A DNA stretch of 64,000 nucleotides from Streptosporangium subroseum (GCF_900188345.1 NZ_FZOD01000016.1:62001-126000); one strand, 5' to 3'; positions 16,697-25,910 are shown, counted from the stretch's first letter. Program-made: numbers and translations. The notes: generated from the sequence alone by a model not told the origin.

Positions 16697-18142
16697 ATGC
16701 AGACCCGTCGCGATCTTTACCAGGCGTACAAGCTGATGACCCAGCGCCTGGGGATGGCTCTGCTCCAGGGCGAACCCGACCTTCCGGAGTCCCCGATGCG
16801 CCGGCACAACGTGGCGATGTTCGGCAGCGTGCTGGTCGCGGTGCTGGTGACGGCCGGCTTCGGCATCCTGGGACTGCTACGGCCGGGCGACGCGACCGCG
16901 CTCACCGATCCCGGGAACGTGATCGTGGAGGAGGAGTCGGGCGCGATCTTCATCTACAGCGCCCCCGAGGGGAAGATGATCCCCGTCGACAACGTGACCT
17001 CCGCCCGTTTGCTGCTGGGCGACCAGGAGGTGAAGGTCCGCACGGTCACCGCGGCCTCGCTCGCGAAGTTCCCGCGTGGCGCACTGGTGGGCATCCCGGG
17101 CGCGCCCAAGTCCCTGCCCGCCCACGACCATCTGGTCCGCACCCCCTGGTCGGCCTGCGTGATGGAGGGCATGGACTCGGGCGGTGAACGCAGGCCGTAC
17201 ACCTCGCTGATCGGCGGCCTCGACGTCGGCGGCAGGCCGGTCGAACCGAGTTCGGCCATGGTCGTCGAGGAGGGGGGCCAGGCCTGGCTGCTCTGGTCGA
17301 ACCGGCGGATGCGCGTGCCGGCCAAGGGCGTGCGAGCGCTGACTCAGGAACAGCCCCGCCAGGTCCCCGCGGCCTGGCTCAACGCGCTGCCCACCGGGCC
17401 CGACTTCAAGAGCCCGGCGATCCCCGATCGCGGCCGCGCGGTGACCGGACCCGACGGCGGGAAATCCGCGGTCGGCAGGGTGTTCACCGTGCCGCCCGTG
17501 GTCGGCGGCCCCGCGAAGTGGTACGTCCTGCTCTCCGACGGCCTGGCGGACCTCACCCCGACCCAGGCCGCCCTGCTGCTGGCCGATTCCGCCAGCAAGG
17601 AGGCGTACGGCCGGGCGCCGGTCCGGGAGACCGAGCTGGACGCCGCGACCGCGAACGGGACGAAGGAGTCGGCCACCGACCTGAGCGGCGACGGGCTTCC
17701 CACAACCATGCCGGAGATCAGCTCGCCGTCCCCGGCGAGCCCGCTCTGCGCCGTCTACTCCGACACCGAACGCGGTTCGACCCGGGCGTCTCTGACGGTG
17801 GGCGGCACGGAGCGGATCCCCGCACCGCCGAAGGGCTGGTTCAACCAGGACGTGGTCGATCAGGTGGTGCTTCCGCCCGGCAGCGGCGCCCTGGTGGGAG
17901 TGCTTCCGGGTGACGGCAGGCTGGACGCGGTCGGGCCGCTCTTCCTGATCAGCGACCAGGGCCGGCGGCACTCCATCCCGTCCCCCGGCTCGCTGCCGAG
18001 CCTCGGCTACACCCCGGAGGAGGTGGCCCCGCTCCCCGCCCACCTGATGAAGCTGATCCCCGAAGGTCCCGCGCTCGACGCCGCGGCCGCGCGGGCGCCC
18101 ATTCAGGTCAACCAGCCGGCACCGGTCCGATCGCAGGGATAG
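16697..18142 (+). CDS. eccB: Type VII secretion membrane protein EccB
   Basis: 481 residues. The cytoplasmic start MQTRRDLYQAYKLMTQRLG and a single membrane helix at about 38-60 are the EccB signature. The large outer domain has the repeated segments of the family and two cysteines (WSACVME near 155, PLCAVYS near 350). EccB is a core ESX translocon subunit facing the cell wall. The ATG at 16697 follows GGAGG; longer upstream frames start with an unrelated Arg/Gly stretch. It reads outward between two minus-strand substrate modules. Confidence 0.93.
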   Translation: MQTRRDLYQAYKLMTQRLGMALLQGEPDLPESPMRRHNVAMFGSVLVAVLVTAGFGILGLLRPGDATALTDPGNVIVEEESGAIFIYSAPEGKMIPVDNVTSARLLLGDQEVKVRTVTAASLAKFPRGALVGIPGAPKSLPAHDHLVRTPWSACVMEGMDSGGERRPYTSLIGGLDVGGRPVEPSSAMVVEEGGQAWLLWSNRRMRVPAKGVRALTQEQPRQVPAAWLNALPTGPDFKSPAIPDRGRAVTGPDGGKSAVGRVFTVPPVVGGPAKWYVLLSDGLADLTPTQAALLLADSASKEAYGRAPVRETELDAATANGTKESATDLSGDGLPTTMPEISSPSPASPLCAVYSDTERGSTRASLTVGGTERIPAPPKGWFNQDVVDQVVLPPGSGALVGVLPGDGRLDAVGPLFLISDQGRRHSIPSPGSLPSLGYTPEEVAPLPAHLMKLIPEGPALDAAAARAPIQVNQPAPVRSQG

Positions 18143-18309
18143 CGCCGTCACCGCCGGGCGGGTATCTCGGGGGACGGTGCCGTCACGGCCGAGTGGACCA
18201 GGTGCGGTTCGGCGGGTCAGGAGTTCGGCGGATCCGGGAAATCGATCCGGAGCCCGGCCGGGCCTCGCCATCCGCGGACCGGTTTCACCAGGACCGGTCG
18301 CGATCGGCT
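18143..18309. other. Convergent gap after eccB
   Basis: 167 bases between the eccB stop and the stop of the minus-strand 274-aa gene. GCCCGGCCGGGC (18252-18263) is a short palindrome and GGACCGGT occurs twice (about 18276 and 18291). It may act as a two-way terminator, but no long stem is present. Confidence 0.3.
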
Positions 18310-19134
18310 TTACCAGCCGAAGTCCGGGAACATCGACGGCTGCTCGATATCGGTATCCACCTTGGGCAGGACGGGAGCCAATCCTCCGCTGGCCGGTTCG
18401 TAGCTGAGTGCCTGGGTGAATTCGGGTGTCTCCCCCTTCATGGCCTTCATACCGGGCAGTGACTGAGACTGCTGGTTATAGAGAACGGCCACGCCGGCGA
18501 CGATCCCGGTGACTTTCCAGATGACTTTCATATGTGTGCTCAGGACCTGCCGCAGAAACAGTCCGATCCTGGCCACGATGCTCATCGCCGTAGTCTCGGC
18601 GCCCACGGCGATCGGAGGGATAAAGCGAGCGGCCGTAACAAAAGCCGCCAATGCCATAAGAGTCCCTGCTATGGACATGCATATCACGGCGCCCCAGTGG
18701 TAAATCTCTGCCGCCGAATCGAGACTGTCGCCCACGCCCTTACGGCGGTTCTCAAGTAACAGAAGCTGGTCGTCGAACTCCTTGAAGGTTTTCATGAACA
18801 TGTCATAAGACGCGCCCACCCATTCCTTGTTGACGCCGACGGTTCTCGCCAACCGCCCCAACTCCTGCCGGAGGTAATCGATGTCGCCGCCACTCGGGGC
18901 GGCCATCGGGGGGTGAAACTGAGCAGAACTGGCCGTGAAGGTGGTGGGGGCCGGCCCGATATCGACGGGCGACTTGTCATTCCATTGCGCCGCGGCTCTC
19001 TGCATGTCGGCCGGGTCGGCGATCATCAATCCCATCATGAATGAGATAGGCCTCGCGTAGGGCAGAACAATCGCGGCCGCCCCGGCCATGGAGAACGCGG
19101 TGACATAAAGAGTGTGATCCGAGTCGTACGACAT
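18310..19134 (-). CDS. WXG-like membrane-associated T7SS substrate or component (274 aa)
   Basis: No named family. Hydrophobic N-terminus (about 8-40), then a Trp-containing helical region (MQRAAAQWNDKSP, later NKEWVGASYDMFMKTFKEFDDQ), a pair of membrane segments at about 155-185 and one at about 210-228, and a short polar tail ending FPDFGW. GGGGAGAG precedes the ATG. It lies 16 bases after the Pro-rich WXG-like gene at 19151. Layout and size parallel the 270-aa gene at 15361. Confidence 0.6.
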   Translation of the reverse strand: MSYDSDHTLYVTAFSMAGAAAIVLPYARPISFMMGLMIADPADMQRAAAQWNDKSPVDIGPAPTTFTASSAQFHPPMAAPSGGDIDYLRQELGRLARTVGVNKEWVGASYDMFMKTFKEFDDQLLLLENRRKGVGDSLDSAAEIYHWGAVICMSIAGTLMALAAFVTAARFIPPIAVGAETTAMSIVARIGLFLRQVLSTHMKVIWKVTGIVAGVAVLYNQQSQSLPGMKAMKGETPEFTQALSYEPASGGLAPVLPKVDTDIEQPSMFPDFGW

Positions 19135-19150
19135 TGCGAAGGTCTCTCCC

Positions 19151-20338
19151 CTACTCGATCACCGGAGGCGCGACGTCGCCGTCGCCGCCCCAAACGCCTT
19201 CGTCCTCCGTGAGCCATGTGGAGCGTTCACGATCCTTGTCGCCTTCGCCGCCCGCCCCGCCGCCCATGGGGCTGAGCGGCATCATGGGCATGCCGCTGGA
19301 TCCCAGGCCGCGCCCCCCGAGACCCGCGCCCTGACCGGCGACGCCACCGGGGTTCGCCCCCGAAAAACCGCTTCCGGTGCTGGTGCCGGTACGGCCCCCC
19401 GTGGATACGCCCTCGGCGCCGGGCGACCTCAGATCTGACATTTCAGGCGTTTTAAACGTATTAGACGGAGCATCCAACCCAGCCAACTTCGGGTCATATC
19501 CGGAAAGTTCAGTTTTTAGCGGATCGTTCAACGCGTTCTTGCCCAGTGCGTCTTCGTCAAGGCCGTTCAGTTTCGGCGGGTCGACGTTACCCGCGGTCCC
19601 GGGATCTCCCTGACTCGGGTCGAAACCGGGCGGCTTCGGAATATCTTCCATGCCGGGAGGTTTGGGAAGATCGCCGGAACCCGGAGGATCGAAAACGTCA
19701 TCGGAACCCGGAGGCTTGGGAATGTCATCAGAACCTGGAGGATCGAAGCTGTCATCAAAATCGGGAGGCTTGGGAGCGTCATCGGCACCCGGAGGATCGA
19801 AGCTGTCATCGAACCCGGGAGGCTGCTTGCCCAGGTCTCCGAGTCCACTCCCGTCGAGGCCGCCCAGTCCCTTGGGATCCTTGACCCCCAAGTCACCCAG
19901 ATCCGCCCCCTTGAACGGCGGCATCTTCCCACCACCGGCGCCAGGGGGCTTGGGGCCGCCCGGCCCCTCCTTGCCGGCTCCGGCCTTCTCCGCTTCCTTG
20001 GTATTCTCCGCGACCTTGGAGAGCGCCTCTTTCCAGGACTCCAGGACTTCTCTGCCCTTTTCCACGGCGTCAGCGGCACTGTCACGCACCTGAGTGTGCG
20101 CCACGTTCAGACCTCCGCCGATGGCGCCGAAGGTGAGCGTGTTGATCTGGATGGCCCTGATCTTGCCGCTGAGCTCCGTCATGACCGGAGCGCGTTTCCC
20201 CATGCCGTCGCCGAGATCTCTGACCTTTTCGTGCTTCATCTCGAACCCGGGATCCGACAGATAGGGGTTGGTGACGCCCGGTTTCATCACGGGCATGGCC
20301 GGATAGCCGTAGGGGTCGTTTCCGGGAGCGTCGGTCAC
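19151..20338 (-). CDS. WXG-like domain fused to Pro/Gly/Asp-rich region with conserved C-terminal tail
   Basis: 395 residues from the GTG at 20338, chosen because GGAGG lies five bases before it; earlier GTG codons at 20350 and 20353 lack a site. Residues ~30-120 form a WXG-like hairpin (AIGGGLN turn, VLESWKEALSK). Residues ~140-270 are low complexity with repeats of the type PPGSDDIPKPPGFDDSF. The last ~45 residues carry a Met/Pro motif, an acidic ERERSTWLTEDEGVW block and a PPVIE end, shared with the proteins at 21966 and 23978. It is likely exported or docks on the secretion ATPase; this is inference. Confidence 0.65.
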   Translation of the reverse strand: MTDAPGNDPYGYPAMPVMKPGVTNPYLSDPGFEMKHEKVRDLGDGMGKRAPVMTELSGKIRAIQINTLTFGAIGGGLNVAHTQVRDSAADAVEKGREVLESWKEALSKVAENTKEAEKAGAGKEGPGGPKPPGAGGGKMPPFKGADLGDLGVKDPKGLGGLDGSGLGDLGKQPPGFDDSFDPPGADDAPKPPDFDDSFDPPGSDDIPKPPGSDDVFDPPGSGDLPKPPGMEDIPKPPGFDPSQGDPGTAGNVDPPKLNGLDEDALGKNALNDPLKTELSGYDPKLAGLDAPSNTFKTPEMSDLRSPGAEGVSTGGRTGTSTGSGFSGANPGGVAGQGAGLGGRGLGSSGMPMMPLSPMGGGAGGEGDKDRERSTWLTEDEGVWGGDGDVAPPVIE

Positions 20339-20778
20339 AGTCGCCTCCACCACGAGGATGAGCCCCCGCGAAAGCTGATCACATCGATCACGCAGACTAT
20401 GTCAGCCATTCGGCCACCGTACAGAGAGGTCTCGTGCCGGCCACCGGCAAGGGATCGCCCACAGGGGAAGGCGGATCCCCTCCATGTCATGTGACGCACC
20501 GGCGTAACGGTCACGCCGCGCAGGACCGCCCACGACAAAATCGGCCATCATCATCTAATGCGGACTCAAGCCCCCCCTACATACATCACTCACTCGAATA
20601 CCGAGAGTCGCGAATACCCCACGAGCTGCACGGATACCAAATGTGGGCACGATTGTAATGAAATTGCAACTTGATCATCTGTGAGCGGTGTGACGCTTGA
20701 TCGCTAGTGTGATGTTTCGTCGCCATTGCCTGACCATCCGGGGGTGGGCGTGCGCGAGCAGATCACGTGGAGGTGACC
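20339..20778. other. Divergent control region of the two substrate operons
   Basis: 440 bases between the minus-strand substrate operon and the plus-strand WXG100 operon. Its right half (20560-20720) is markedly less GC-rich (for example GTAATGAAATTGCAACTTGATC at about 20656) and probably contains the WXG100 promoter. TTGATC occurs twice, but no standard -10 at 16-19 bases was found, so an alternative sigma factor or an activator is possible. No gene seen. Confidence 0.45.
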
Positions 20779-21117
20779 GTGGCTCAGCAGACTCAGGTAA
20801 AAGAGCACGACCTACAAGAGGCCATCAACTGGATCGTGGACTCCGCGGAGAGGATCCGCACCATCCAGAAGAACCTGGACACGGCAGGCGCCGAACTGCA
20901 GGCCAGCTGGCAGGGCCAGTCGCACCAGGCTTTCAACAAGGTCCACATTCTGTGGCACCAGCGCATCGACGTCATCCTGAAGAGCCTCCAGGACCTCGCG
21001 CAGAACATCCAGTCGAGCAACAAGAACTACAGCGCGTTCACCCAGGAGGCGCTCGCGGAGATCAGCAAGATCGAAAGCCTCATCAACGCCGCCCCTCCCG
21101 CCGCCTCCGGCAGGTAG
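20779..21117 (+). CDS. WXG100 family ESX substrate (first of pair)
   Basis: 112 residues from the GTG at 20779, which has GGAGGTGA ideally placed; an in-frame GTG at 20767 lies within that site. Two helices flank the WXG turn at Trp44 (ASWQGQSHQAF). WXG100 proteins pair as antiparallel dimers and are exported by the EccC ATPase. The partner is probably the next gene, 41 bases downstream. The C-terminus lacks a YxxxD/E export motif. Confidence 0.9.
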   Translation: MAQQTQVKEHDLQEAINWIVDSAERIRTIQKNLDTAGAELQASWQGQSHQAFNKVHILWHQRIDVILKSLQDLAQNIQSSNKNYSAFTQEALAEISKIESLINAAPPAASGR

Positions 21118-21158
21118 GCCTCCCTTGATCCGTCTTTCGAAAACGAACGGAGACCGTG

Positions 21159-21461
21159 ATGGTTGATTTTGACGTTACCAAGGTCAATTACGGCGGGTTG
21201 GACGTGGGTGAAGGCGCCTTCCAGGCGGCCTTCAACAGTCTGGTCGGCGAGCTTGAGGACCTGGAGAACAAGCTCAACCAGAAGACCGCACTCTGGCAGG
21301 GTTCCGCCCAGGAGGCCTACAACGTCACGCGAGCGACGTGGCAGGCCGAGGCGAAGGGTCTGGCCGACATCGTGGCGCTGCTGGCCAAGAACATCAACAT
21401 CACCCGGATGAACATGCAGGACGTTGAGAGAATCAACACCGCCATGTTCGACGGCAAGTGA
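21159..21461 (+). CDS. WXG100 family ESX substrate (second of pair)
   Basis: 100 residues from the ATG at 21159, with GGAG six bases upstream. WXG turn at Trp46 (ALWQGSAQEAY) between two amphipathic helices. Probable heterodimer partner of the preceding WXG100 protein. No C-terminal YxxxD/E motif is visible (it ends NTAMFDGK). Confidence 0.9.
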   Translation: MVDFDVTKVNYGGLDVGEGAFQAAFNSLVGELEDLENKLNQKTALWQGSAQEAYNVTRATWQAEAKGLADIVALLAKNINITRMNMQDVERINTAMFDGK

Positions 21462-21542
21462 TCGAAGAGACGTTTGCGAAGCCCTCCCCGCCGTCGAAGG
21501 CGGGGAGGGCATGAGCCGTGACCGTGGACGGGGACTGTAGAC

Positions 21543-21902
21543 ATGGGTCGCGATGGTGGGATCGAGGTCACCCACAAGGCCGTCAAGGACGCTAAGACGG
21601 ACCTCGAAGAGGTGCTCGAGTTGATGCGGCCCAGCCCGGGCAACCACAAGGTCACGCCCGTCTTCGCCCAGAACGGTGCCGTCCAGCAACTCCTTGGAGA
21701 TCGCGCGGCGATCGGCGGTTTCTGGCCCGCCGCCCAGGGCTTCCAGACGAGCGTTCAGAACGCCGGGACCGCGGTCGGCGGCGCCTATACGGAAATCACG
21801 ACGCAGCTCGCGTACGTGATCGGACTGCTCAACACGGCGGTCACAAAACTCGAAAACACCGAACGCGACGGCATGGAGCGCGCCGGGCAGATCCAGGTCT
21901 GA
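21543..21902 (+). CDS. WXG-like small protein (119 aa)
   Basis: Helical throughout, with a central break containing GDRAAIGGFWPAAQGFQ in place of a WXG turn and a C-terminal helix of the type LLNTAVTKLENTERDGMERAG. Small acidic proteins of this kind precede larger WXG-domain proteins in actinobacterial ESX loci. Here it precedes the 525-aa protein at 21966, and the same small/large arrangement recurs at 23540/23978. No obvious Shine-Dalgarno; the start codon is therefore less certain. Confidence 0.6.
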   Translation: MGRDGGIEVTHKAVKDAKTDLEEVLELMRPSPGNHKVTPVFAQNGAVQQLLGDRAAIGGFWPAAQGFQTSVQNAGTAVGGAYTEITTQLAYVIGLLNTAVTKLENTERDGMERAGQIQV

Positions 21903-21965
21903 CAGGCGCGGCCCCTGTGCCGTGGCGGAACACCCGGCATGTCGGCTTGAGGAGACGGGGGACTC

Positions 21966-23543
21966 GTGGCTGCCAAAGAAATGCCGATCAGGGAAAAAAT
22001 CGAACCAGGCGAATCCGGTGACATCACGCTGGACATGCTGAAGTCCGCTCTTGCCGATACCAAGCCGGAGCTGATCGAGAATGCGGCGGGAGAGTTCAGG
22101 TCGGCGATGACCAACCTGAAGTCCCTGATCGACTGCCTCGACCGGCACCTCGATTCCTTCGACAAGAATTGGACCGCCGGCGAAGACGCCAAAATGGTGA
22201 AGACCCAGTTCCGGCGGCTCCGGGAGTCGGCGCAGAGCGTGGTCGACGCGATTGTGGGGCCTAATCCTCCCGGGATGATGGGGCCCTACGTTCCCACGGG
22301 CGTCGCTCCGGCCCTGGAGATGTACAGCTCCACCCTGAAGGAGTTCAGGGGCGACAATGTGCCGCAGAGCGCGGACCGGGACATCTCCTTCCTTGAAGGG
22401 GCCTATGAGGGCGGAACGGTCGGTGCCATAGGAGGCGCGGGAGTCGGGGTGTTCGCCGGAGGGGTCGGCGCCGTGCCTGGAGCGGTCATCGGGGCCGTGG
22501 GCGGCACGATCGTCGGAGGCGTCACGACGCTGTTCACGGACGGGCCTTTTCAGAACATGTTCGGCGACTCGAAAGCGGAGCAGGACCTGAAGGCCGCCAA
22601 GGAGCATCTGAGGAAGCTGACCCAGGCCACGGCCTCGGTCAACGAGGCCTTTCCGCACTCGGTCAAGACCGACATCCCGGAGTTCACCCCGCTTGGCTTC
22701 ACCCCTCCCAATGCCGGCGCGCCTCCGGGGAGCGCGTACCGGCCCGGCGGCCCCGGTCCGTATCCCCCGGCCGGAGTTCAGTCGTATGCCCCCGCCTCCG
22801 GCGGAAACGACTTCACCACGCCTGGCTTCGGCCTGAACGGCGACGGTCCCGGCGGTCCGGGGGGCGGCACGCCCGGCGTGAACGGACCCGGCTGGAACCC
22901 ATCTGACCCGAACGGACCCGGTGCGAACGGGCCCGGTGCGAACGAGCCCGGTTGGAACGAGCCCGGCGCGAACGGACCTGACGCGAACGGACCCGGCTCA
23001 GACGGGCCCGGCGCGAACGGCGGCACCGGAGTCGGCGGCGCCGATGGGACCGGATCCGGGACGAACGGCGGCACCGGGGTCGGCGCGTATCCGTCCGGGG
23101 ATCCCGGGCGCGACACCAAACTGGCCGACTACACCCCGCAGACGCCCGGCCTCGCCGCCCAGCAGAACCACCCGGGCAACTCCGGCCAGCAGGGCTACCC
23201 GGGCAGCGGCTCCGGAAATTCCGCCACGGGCATCGGCGCCCCCACCCCGGGGGGCGCCGTCGGCTACGGAGCCGGCGGAGGCGGCGGAGCCACCAGCGGA
23301 GGCAGTGCCGGTGGCGCAGGCAGCGGATCGGGGGCCGACTCCAGAGGCATGGGCTCCGCACGCGCCCTCAGCGCGAGCACCGGCTCGGCGATGCCGTTGA
23401 TCCCACCCGGTGGAACCGGCACGAGCGAAGGTGACGAAGAGCGTGAGCGGTCGACGTGGCTGCTGGAGGACGAGGATTTGTTCATGAGCGACCGGCCGGT
23501 GACATCGCCCCTCATCGACGGGGCGCCGAAGGGTAAGGCATGA
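21966..23543 (+). CDS. WXG-like/glycine-zipper protein with Asn-Gly-Pro repeats and conserved C-terminal tail
   Basis: 525 residues from a GTG with GGGGG at -7. Residues ~15-130 are helical and WXG-like (FDKNWTAGEDAKMVKTQF). A glycine-zipper stretch follows at about 142-180 (alternating GG with small residues). Residues ~250-450 are low complexity, with GPGANGPG-type repeats then Gly/Ser. The last ~60 residues carry the tail shared with the proteins at 19151 and 23978 (AMPLIPPGG, ERERSTWLLEDED, SPLID). It overlaps the next gene by four bases (ATGA). Probable T7SS substrate or surface-exposed component. Confidence 0.65.
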   Translation: MAAKEMPIREKIEPGESGDITLDMLKSALADTKPELIENAAGEFRSAMTNLKSLIDCLDRHLDSFDKNWTAGEDAKMVKTQFRRLRESAQSVVDAIVGPNPPGMMGPYVPTGVAPALEMYSSTLKEFRGDNVPQSADRDISFLEGAYEGGTVGAIGGAGVGVFAGGVGAVPGAVIGAVGGTIVGGVTTLFTDGPFQNMFGDSKAEQDLKAAKEHLRKLTQATASVNEAFPHSVKTDIPEFTPLGFTPPNAGAPPGSAYRPGGPGPYPPAGVQSYAPASGGNDFTTPGFGLNGDGPGGPGGGTPGVNGPGWNPSDPNGPGANGPGANEPGWNEPGANGPDANGPGSDGPGANGGTGVGGADGTGSGTNGGTGVGAYPSGDPGRDTKLADYTPQTPGLAAQQNHPGNSGQQGYPGSGSGNSATGIGAPTPGGAVGYGAGGGGGATSGGSAGGAGSGSGADSRGMGSARALSASTGSAMPLIPPGGTGTSEGDEERERSTWLLEDEDLFMSDRPVTSPLIDGAPKGKA

Positions 23544-23956
23544 GAGACAGCGAGTTTGGCACGCCGCCTCCCGAGCTTGAGCTCCGGAAGGACTGGCCCG
23601 GGCTTGACGCGGCGGGCAGAAAAGCCGGCCCTGACGTCGACCACACCCAGATCCGAAAGATCGCCCAAGCGCTGCGGAGCGAGCTCGCCGCGCTGAAGGG
23701 CGGGGCCCCGGCGTCGATGAGCGCCACCTGGAGTGGTCCCGGCACGCTCGGCGAGATCTCGGGGCTCGGCAACGTGGGTCCCGCGGAGACCGGGACCTGG
23801 GAGACGGCCGATTATTTCGGCCAGAACGTCACGCAGGCTTACACGGTACTGAACGGCAAATATCAGGCATTGGCCGAACAGTACGAAGCCTTGGTCGTGG
23901 CGATCGAAAAAGCCGTCGAAAATTACGAAAAGGGTCACGACGCCAGCAGCGCGTGA
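23540..23956 (+). CDS. WXG-like small protein (138 aa)
   Basis: The start overlaps the preceding stop (ATGA). Pro-rich N-terminus, then a helix (IRKIAQALRSELAAL), a turn with ATWSGPGTLGEI and a long C-terminal helix (YQALAEQYEALVVAIEKAVENYEK). This is a WXG-type hairpin in which the turn reads WSG. Probably the small partner of the 499-aa protein that follows 21 bases later. Confidence 0.65.
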   Translation: MRDSEFGTPPPELELRKDWPGLDAAGRKAGPDVDHTQIRKIAQALRSELAALKGGAPASMSATWSGPGTLGEISGLGNVGPAETGTWETADYFGQNVTQAYTVLNGKYQALAEQYEALVVAIEKAVENYEKGHDASSA

Positions 23957-23977
23957 GGTTATGGCGGGAGTGTCACC

Positions 23978-25477
23978 ATGGGGTCTGGTCGCGGCTGGGA
24001 ACTCATCAAGATCTACTCAACCCTGTACGGCCTTGACGAGGGGAAGCTCACCAGAGCTCAGATCGAACAGAAACTCAAGGCCACCGACCCCGACCGGCTG
24101 GAGCAGGCGGGGAAGGCCTTTCTTGCCGGGTCCGAGCTGCTCGGCGGTAAATCAGGGGGCAACGGCGGAGGCGAGTTCGGAATCCAGGCCGCGATCAGCA
24201 GTGCGGCCAAGCAGCTGGCGGACGCGTGGAGCGGCGAGGACGCGGCCGAGGTGCAGACCACGCTCCGCAAGCTGCACGCCACCGCGGGGGCGCTCGGCGA
24301 CGCGATGCTGGCGACCGGCGTACCGCTTTCCTGGTACGCGGAGCGGCTCCGGCACTACCGCGACACGATTCCGGCCGCTCCGCTGCCCGGCCCGGGCCAG
24401 AACAGGCTGAACTCAGGCGGCGCCCCGGAGGGCGTCGGGGGCGGCACCATCGGTGCGCCGCCCGCCATCGTCGATCCCGACAAGCCGGCCCAGACCCATC
24501 TCCGCAACTTCAACATGGAGATCGAGGAGATAAACGCCACGCTCGCCGACGGGCTGGCCTTCGACCTTCCTTCCGTCGAGCCGATCTCCTTCGCCCCGAA
24601 GGCCAAGGCTCCGAAGGTCACGGTCGACACCTCTTACGTGCCCCATGCTCGCTCGGAGGGGGTGTGGACCGGCGGAGGCCACGACAACGGCCAGTCCGCG
24701 GGCCAGGGTGGATCCGGCGCGGCAGGGGGGCAGAGCGGGTCCGCCGGGACCGGCGGAGCGGGCGGTTCCGGCACGCCGGGCGATCAGGACGGAACCGGCG
24801 GGACCGGCGGATCCGGCGGTCAGGACGGGTCCGGTACGCCGGGCGGGTCGGATACACCGGGCGGCCAGGACGGGACCGGCGGGACCGGCGATCAGGGTGC
24901 CCCCGGCGGTCAGGACGGACCCGGCGGGACCGAGGTGCCGGGTGGCCAGAACGGCGAGGGCGGCTGGAACGACCCCGACCCACAGGACGGGACGGGGCCG
25001 GAGGCTCCCCCCGTCATCGGCGGCGCGGATGATCCGTCCCGGCAGACCCAGCTGGCGAGCGACACCCAGAGTCCCTGGAACGCGGGACCGCCGACGAGCG
25101 GCCAGACCGGGCTGAACGCCCCGGCCACCATCGTCGACAGCCGCCCCACCACCGGAATGGGCCCCAACCTGCTGAACCACAACGGGATGATCGGCTCCGC
25201 CCAAGAGGGCGCGGTCGGCGCCCGTCCCCCCGGCGCCGGGTTCGGCGCGCAGGGGCCCGGCACCGGATTCGGCGGGCAGGGAGCCGGCGCGGGGGGCATG
25301 AACGAGGCCGGAATCCTGCGAGCGGGCACGGGCGCGACGGGCTCTTCGATGATGCCGTTCATGCCGGGCAGCGGTGCGGGCGGCGAGGACGAGCAGGAGC
25401 GCGATCGGACGATCTACTCACCGGAGGGCGACGTGTGGGCCTCCCAGCACGAGACCATCCCTCCCCTTATCTGCTGA
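23978..25477 (+). CDS. WXG-like protein with Gly/Thr/Asp-rich repeats and conserved C-terminal tail
   Basis: 499 residues; GGGAG lies about seven bases before the ATG. The N-terminal ~130 residues are helical with DAWSGEDAAEVQTTL (WSG turn). A middle section (about 240-355) is built of GGTGGSGGQDGSGTPGG-type repeats encoded by GC-rich near-repeats. The tail (about 450-499) is the most divergent of the three shared tails: SSMMPFMPG, QERDRTIYSPEGDVW, IPPLIC. It ends in a cysteine. Followed 11 bases later by a YbaB-like gene. Confidence 0.65.
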   Translation: MGSGRGWELIKIYSTLYGLDEGKLTRAQIEQKLKATDPDRLEQAGKAFLAGSELLGGKSGGNGGGEFGIQAAISSAAKQLADAWSGEDAAEVQTTLRKLHATAGALGDAMLATGVPLSWYAERLRHYRDTIPAAPLPGPGQNRLNSGGAPEGVGGGTIGAPPAIVDPDKPAQTHLRNFNMEIEEINATLADGLAFDLPSVEPISFAPKAKAPKVTVDTSYVPHARSEGVWTGGGHDNGQSAGQGGSGAAGGQSGSAGTGGAGGSGTPGDQDGTGGTGGSGGQDGSGTPGGSDTPGGQDGTGGTGDQGAPGGQDGPGGTEVPGGQNGEGGWNDPDPQDGTGPEAPPVIGGADDPSRQTQLASDTQSPWNAGPPTSGQTGLNAPATIVDSRPTTGMGPNLLNHNGMIGSAQEGAVGARPPGAGFGAQGPGTGFGGQGAGAGGMNEAGILRAGTGATGSSMMPFMPGSGAGGEDEQERDRTIYSPEGDVWASQHETIPPLIC

Positions 25478-25488
25478 GAGCGGCCGAC

Positions 25489-25896
25489 GTGCATCAGGAC
25501 GGGCAGCGCTTCGGCGACCTGCTGGCTCAGAGCAGCCGGCTCCTCTCCGAGCTGGAGGACCCGCGGGACCCGGTGGAGCACACGCTCCAGGGCAGCGGCC
25601 AGGCGGCGAACGGGCAGGTGAGCGCCGTGGCCGGCCCGGACGGACGGCTCCGTGAGCTGATCATCAATCCGCGGGTCATGCGCATGGCCTCGGAGGATCT
25701 CGCGCGGGAGATCCTCACGGCGGTGAACGCCGCCCTCGACGACCTCCGTGCGAGCATCCCCGGCCTGGAGACGGCGATCATGGACCCGAAGGCACTCGCG
25801 GGAAGCCTGGACGGCATGCAGGACGACGTGATGCGCCGCCTGGACGAGTTCGCGTCGGAGATCGAGCTCACCGTACGACGGCTGGAGGAACGCTGA
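25489..25896 (+). CDS. YbaB/EbfC-like protein of the T7SS locus (copy B)
   Basis: 135 residues from the GTG at 25489; an earlier GTG at 25435 would overlap the preceding gene by 43 bases and add a non-homologous leader. The core AVAGPDGRLRELIINPRVMRM matches copies A and C. It is followed by a helix with EDLAREILTAVNAALDDL and a C-terminal coiled coil (VMRRLDEFASEIELTVRRLEER). Position directly after a substrate gene supports a dedicated adaptor role (inference). Confidence 0.7.
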   Translation: MHQDGQRFGDLLAQSSRLLSELEDPRDPVEHTLQGSGQAANGQVSAVAGPDGRLRELIINPRVMRMASEDLAREILTAVNAALDDLRASIPGLETAIMDPKALAGSLDGMQDDVMRRLDEFASEIELTVRRLEER

Positions 25897-25910
25897 ACGC
25901 GAGCCACGGC

